Shown: piece by piece, positions 59,317 to 64,000 of the stretch
Layout of the letters: the number at the start of each line of letters is the position of its first letter
Numbering within the stretch: the stretch's first letter is position 1
NCBI GenBank assembly: GCA_037783415.1
Contig: JAZGTN010000170.1
Location: forward strand, 744,001-808,000
From: Leptasterias polaris
Lineage: Eukaryota > Echinodermata > Asteroidea > Forcipulatida > Asteriidae
Length of the DNA stretch: 64,000 bases
Reading direction: 5' to 3'
Notes under the pieces: model-generated
The model's input: only the letters and a program-made list of their open reading frames with translations
Told to the model about the DNA's origin: nothing
The model's database searches: none
Made by a program: the position numbers and the translations under genes

Positions 59317-59994
59317 CTATAAGAGCACTTAATTATTCTTTATGGTTAAAAAATTATGCTTAAATTGTTGAAAATAAGTCACTGACTTGATATCTGAAAA
59401 AATTAATTGGAAATGTTATTGCGTTCGTCTACAACAAGGTCAAACATGTTTGGGCATTTACATGTACTCTAACACAATGCGATAAGAAAAACCTGCATTA
59501 CACGCTGTGTACACTCTAATGACAAGTCAGTTGTTATATCCAAATCCTAGTCACTCAACAAGTTATAAACTTATCTCTTTTTTTTAGTTATACGATTCTA
59601 AACGCCTTACAATTATTTTTAATAATTGACAAGAGGGGGTTAACTAATGTGGAAGCTGTAAAAGGGAAAGGGGATTGAAGAGGGAGGGCCTGAGAAGGGG
59701 GGGGGGGGTAGATTTTGCTTACCCGCCAACATTTTTAACCATGTAATCATATTGAGTTTAAAATGGTGAACTTTATAACAAGAAAGAATATACATAGGTC
59801 ATTTTACCACGTTTAATTGTCATTCCAAGTTTCATTTTACCTAGCTTTAAGGGATAAGGGGGTGAATGGGTGGGCGGGGCGTGGGCGGGGCTTGTTGCAA
59901 AATGCCCTTCCAGACACTTTACGGTTAATAAATTGTGGGTGAACGGGGAACAATTGGACTATAGTTAAGAGTTAAGAGTTAAGACTGTAAGCTA

Positions 59995-60265
59995 ATAAGG
60001 TGTTTGGGCTGGGGGATAGGGTCCGGGCTGACGGCTAGGGTTTTGGGCTTTGGGGGTAGGCTCGGCTGGGGGTTAGGGTTTGGGCTGGGGCTATGATTTC
60101 GGCTAGGGGCTAGGGTTAGGGCTGGGGGCTATGATTCGGCTTGGGTGTAGGGTTTGGGCTGGGGGCTGGGTTCTGGGCTGACGGCTACGGTTTTTGCCGA
60201 GGATTGTAAAGTATAGTGTAGGGTTTAGGCTGCTGGTTGGGGGCTAGGCCTAGGGTTTCACACGC
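59995..60265 (+). repeat. G-rich minisatellite with TAGGG(T) units
   Basis: Loose units of GGGCTGGGGGCTAGGGTTT recur about a dozen times (GGGTTAGGG, GCTAGGGTTAGGGCTGGGGG, GGGTTTGGGCTGGGGGCT). Many runs of three to five G on one strand give clear G-quadruplex potential. Units vary, so it is an old array. Confidence 0.7.
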
Positions 60266-60727
60266 ATCAGAGGTGTATTCACTTTCCGGAAACTTGACAT
60301 ATAATGATGACATATCCACCACCTCCCCTACTCTTCTTCAAATAGTCTGTTGGTGGTTTTTCTCTCCTTTTTCATATTCAACCAGCCACGTTGGCTCATG
60401 ATTCTTTGAATGTGACTAAAACCGTCAGTCTCATACTTATTACTTTTCATAGTTTAACCATGCAGGTTTAGAAAGCAAACCCCTCTTTGAGTGTGAAACG
60501 TTGAATTATTCTCGGTTAATAAATGTACGGTAATTTGAGGAAATAGAAACATTATTGCTATACTAACAGTTTCACAGTCAAAGAAATGATGTTTCCAATG
60601 TAAAAACAGCAACAAAGTGCCAAACAATGCCCCCACACAACTCATTACTGTCGTTGTTTCAAGCCTACATATAAATGTAAACAGAACACAAACATGGCTG
60701 CACGGGCGCCGCCATGTTGTATATATA

Positions 60728-61206
60728 GGGCGCACCACACTAAATAAACTCCCATAGGAACCAATGCTAAATGATAAATATTCAAAAATACTCCAAAAAT
60801 CGTGAAAGTCTCTCAGCCTCTTGAAAACCAATCAAACATATTTTCGGACGACTGAACTTCAGAATTCTTTTCAATTTTTGCCAGGTCAGCCGTTTGGAAT
60901 TTTTGCTAACTACCCCAGAAGAAAAAAACGCGAAAATTTGTATTTTTCCAAAACCGACTTGCTGCCAGTTTTCGTGAAGCACTTCTCTACTTACCCGGTC
61001 AAATAGGGCCAACTTTAACGCCTAAATTTATCAAGTCTCCTCAAAAGTTGAAGCACAGAACCCCCAGGTTGTGATAGATTATTATATTTACACAATCTAT
61101 TAATTGCATGACCCCCAAAACGTTGTAATTAAAAATAAGTTGTGGGTTTACAAATTATGATAAGTAGCTTGGCGCATTAATTCTGGCTTATTTGGTGTGG
61201 TGCGCC
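60728..61206. mobile_element. 479-bp TIR element copy 2 (GGGCGCACCACAC ends)
   Basis: The ends GGGCGCACCACAC and GTGTGGTGCGCCC are perfect complements here. The offset from copy 1 is 1,890 bp throughout, so there are no indels between the copies. The left flank is TATATATA; the right flank runs directly into another hairpin element. Confidence 0.8.
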
Positions 61207-61209
61207 CTC

Positions 61210-61384
61210 ATAGACCTTATGCATATAACGTCATTTGAGTAGGGCGCCCTCACCTAGAGGTCAAAAGGAAGATGTTCATTGGCCAGTCCTGTGCGCCGCG
61301 CGTACAAATCAGCGCGTTTCCATTGTTTCATCATCAGTTTACCTCTAAGATGGCGGCTTGGTGACGTCAATGCATAAGGTCTAT
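61210..61384. mobile_element. 175-bp hairpin MITE (ATAGACCTTATGCAT ends)
   Basis: ATAGACCTTATGCAT at the left is complemented by ATGCATAAGGTCTAT at the right, with ACGTCA just inside both arms. TAGAGGTCAAA... and TTTACCTCTA continue the pairing. It abuts the 479-bp element. Confidence 0.7.
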
Positions 61385-61413
61385 TGTCGAGGCTCGTGAA
61401 ATACGCTCGACAA

Positions 61414-61435
61414 CCCCCCCCCCCCCCCCCCCCCC
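61414..61435 (+). repeat. Poly-C, 22 bp
   Basis: An uninterrupted C run just right of the 175-bp hairpin element. Confidence 0.9.
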
Positions 61436-61439
61436 GGGA

Positions 61440-64000
61440 TATTCTGTCCCCCATACGGTAAAGTGCAGAAAATTCGTCTGATAGCGCCCTCCTTTGAATC
61501 AACTTCTTTGGCCCTTTTTAACACACGCCGGGTAACAAAATCCCCCATGACACCGGCACCGGGCTCAGTTTTTGAAAAGTTTTACAATCGTAGACCCATT
61601 ATAGTTCCACGCAGACCATAAAGTGTTAAAACTCTTATAACCCGGGAGTAACCCCAGGAATTACACAAATGCTAGAAGGATCCACTAAATACTGGCTCCC
61701 TGGTAAGCCAAACATTTTGATTGGGAGGGGTGTTGTAAACCCCAGTACCTAGCACAGGCTGTCAGTGGAAGCCTGCTACAAAGAACAGGATGGCCTAATT
61801 ATTTTTATCAGAGGGTTAAATCTGGGGAAATCTGTATGTCTGTACATTTTTGTGCATGTTATGAGTGAAAATATTGTTCAATCCCTCAAAAAGACAACTT
61901 CACAACTGTGATACATGATTCCCTCTCTTGGGTGGAGTGGTCCAGTATAGGATAAGAAGGGGTTCTGACACCACTCCAGGGCATTGAACTTTGGAGAAAA
62001 CAGTAGTGAAATAAATAAAGTGTGCTATGACTTGTATTACCAGTGCTTAGAACATTCGAAAGCCACTATTGTGATTTCGAAATTCATTTGTTGTCAACAC
62101 CGAGTGAATTAATCAGGCCCATTGCATCCAGCCACAAGCACTAAACCTGGTGAAAACTGTCAGCGCACACGGAAGGCAGCAAGGCAACCATAATAGAGTA
62201 GAGGCACCCACAGATCTGCAGCTCAAAATCTCGCGGCAATTTAACAAGGGAAACAATTGCCGCTGAATACCGACTGAACAAGCAGTTTCAAGTCACAACC
62301 GGAAACATAAAACCATCCCGAAATAATCATCATACCGGGAATTCATCCCAGAGGAAGTGATAGTTTCTGTAAACTGCATGCAGCTATTACCGTTGTCAGA
62401 ATGTTCTCTAATTCCCAAGTTGCCATCCAAAAATAACCCAGAATCTCGTGAGAACGTTATATTTGTGTCTAGGCTATTCATACCCATCCGCAGTTTGGGA
62501 TTTTAAAGGGGTGATCTCGTCGTCGCAATTTTCCTGAGCAATATTATAGATTCGTCGAACTTTTTACCTAAATTTGCAGTATTTTTGACCGCCTGAGGGC
62601 GTGTGTGAACCAAAAATATGTGAAACGAACTGTATTTTTCATTGTCGTTATTATTTTGGTATTATTTATTTGGCTATTGACGCAAGAAAGCAACATACGC
62701 GGACAGTCAGAATATAATCAACTGCGATTGTGACGCAAGGAAATTCACCGTTTAAAACGCCCTCTTGTGGTAAAAAAAATACGGTAAATTGAATTTGTGT
62801 CAGTCCTTCACGTTCGTGGGACGTGGACAAAAAAACTTTTTATAGGGCTCCTGCAGCAAAACATATCAATGTGAACGATCGCACTGCCTCGTGCTGGCGT
62901 ATTATTTGTCGTCATGTAGGCCTACCATGCTTTCCATATCAGTTGCAAGTTTCAATTCTTTAAGTGCCAGATTATTTTTGCCCTCCAATCCTCGCTTTGA
63001 TTACGTTGGTTTAAAACAGTGGCAGCACCACGATGGACTTTCAGTGTAAGATTCAATTTTTTTTTTTAAGGACGCGCAGGGATTTGACAACAATGAAATG
63101 CAAATTAAGAATTAGAACGTTATACATGATTTAAAGCAGAAGCAAAAGAGAAATCAACAATTCAAACAACTGCACACAAATTCAAAGAAATCGTTGCACT
63201 CGCTCCTTGTCACAGGAAACCGATATAGCTAACCCTAATTATTGTAATTTTCTTAATCTGATTAGCATTCCTAATCCTATGTTACAACTATACATGGCAG
63301 TGTTTCAGCCTGTCATTAATAGATTGCAAATAATAAAATTTAGAGGACCCACAAAAATAAGCCTGAAATTACCCTATAATAGATTAAGAATCAAAATTAA
63401 CAAATTTTAGCAAGTAAACGCTATTTTAGAATTTAAGGAATTGTTGTTACAGTTAAATAAGTTGTTTTAGCAAACTAGAATTCAAGATGCACCAGCAGGC
63501 AGGCAGCAGCATGAGGGAAGAAAGTTCCTGTACGTAGGTCAGTAGTAACTAAGTTCACAGGGAAAGATGGGGGTGTAACCGGCCGGCCACAGGCCGATAT
63601 AGCGGCCCACAAGCCACAGTCTCAGGTCGTCTTCTCTTGTTCATAGCCCCAGAGTGGTCTTTATCCATTAGGACATGAATAATAATACTCAGCGGAAATC
63701 CCCACTGGCTTTTCCCCCTTCGCTCCCACCCACAACATTATTATTTTTAGCAAGTGTTATTGCACAGTATCCTGAAGAGATATGGGCCTGCGTTAATTAT
63801 TTCAGTTTATGACAACTTGAAGGAAAGATAAATCAATTATTTCTGTTTTGAATGTTTTAACAGCTGGTTTGCCTTCTGAAGTTCCAATTTCGTATAACCA
63901 CATAAAGCTATATCGTCAAGCTTGTCACCTCGATAATAATGAAGCGGCTTTGGGCTTAGTCTGTTCATCACTATACAAAAAATACATTATAATTATCTTC
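61440..64000. other. No gene recognised
   Basis: About 62595-62770 (GAGGGCGTGTGTG...TTATTTTGGTATTATTTATTTGGC...ATTGTGACGCAAGG...CGCCCTCTTG) resembles 8665-8810 and is probably a dispersed repeat. TTAAAGGGGTGATCTCG at 62513 may be another TTAA-AGG end. Confidence 0.4.

Noticed and set aside
60454..60831. 125-codon minus ORF
   Set aside because: It runs from inside the 479-bp element into unrelated flanking sequence and has no domain or exon signals.

Overview
This is eukaryotic DNA: AT-rich, with GT-AG introns, long G/C homopolymers, hairpin DNA-transposon relics (MITEs), tRNA-derived SINEs and a LINE fragment. The repeat families (TTAA-flanked elements beginning AGGGACACGTTG or AGGCACTG, the 'CTTAGCA...GAAATTGGG' family, and a SINE with a 'ccgtccttcggatgggacgtaaa' type segment) resemble ones I know from echinoderms, and sea stars most of all. 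That placement is from memory of repeat families, so it is an inference.

Left third (about 2.2-19.4 kb, minus strand): one clear protein-coding gene. I joined fifteen exons with canonical GT/AG ends and consistent phases. They give 2,202 nt from ATG (19095) to TGA (2854), or 733 residues. The product is a fold-type I PLP enzyme of the class V aminotransferase / cysteine-desulfurase-like family. It has DYTASGR, GSGSTGA, EHHSN, ASNVTG, FWDYATA, the Schiff-base motif STHKF and a RGGCACAGP cysteine loop, followed by a 256-residue C-terminal extension with an acidic tail. Its substrate is not known from the sequence. A compact promoter (overlapping CCAAT, CRE and E-box, then TATAAA) lies just upstream, and a poly(A) signal candidate lies at 2225-2230. 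A possible divergent first exon starts at 19695 on the plus strand.

Remaining two thirds (about 19.9-64 kb): I recognise no complete gene. The region holds repeats: a degenerate LINE ORF2 end at 20.4-20.8 kb; a 573-bp TIR element at 21.4 kb; a TTTGCGA-rich patch at 23.2 kb; a GGTCA/TGACC satellite-like array at 24.7-25.3 kb with relatives at 26.6 and 43.9 kb; several TTAA-flanked elements; hairpin elements at 37.5 and 43.5 kb; a pair of near-identical palindromic elements at 51.65 and 57.63 kb; a perfect-looking 635-bp tandem duplication at 55.67-56.94 kb; a G-rich TTAGGG-like minisatellite at 60.0 kb; and two virtually identical 479-bp elements 1,890 bp apart at 58.8 and 60.7 kb. The most interesting items are the PLP enzyme with its unusual tail and 31-nt motif-encoding microexon, the GGTCA array, and the very young duplications near the right end.
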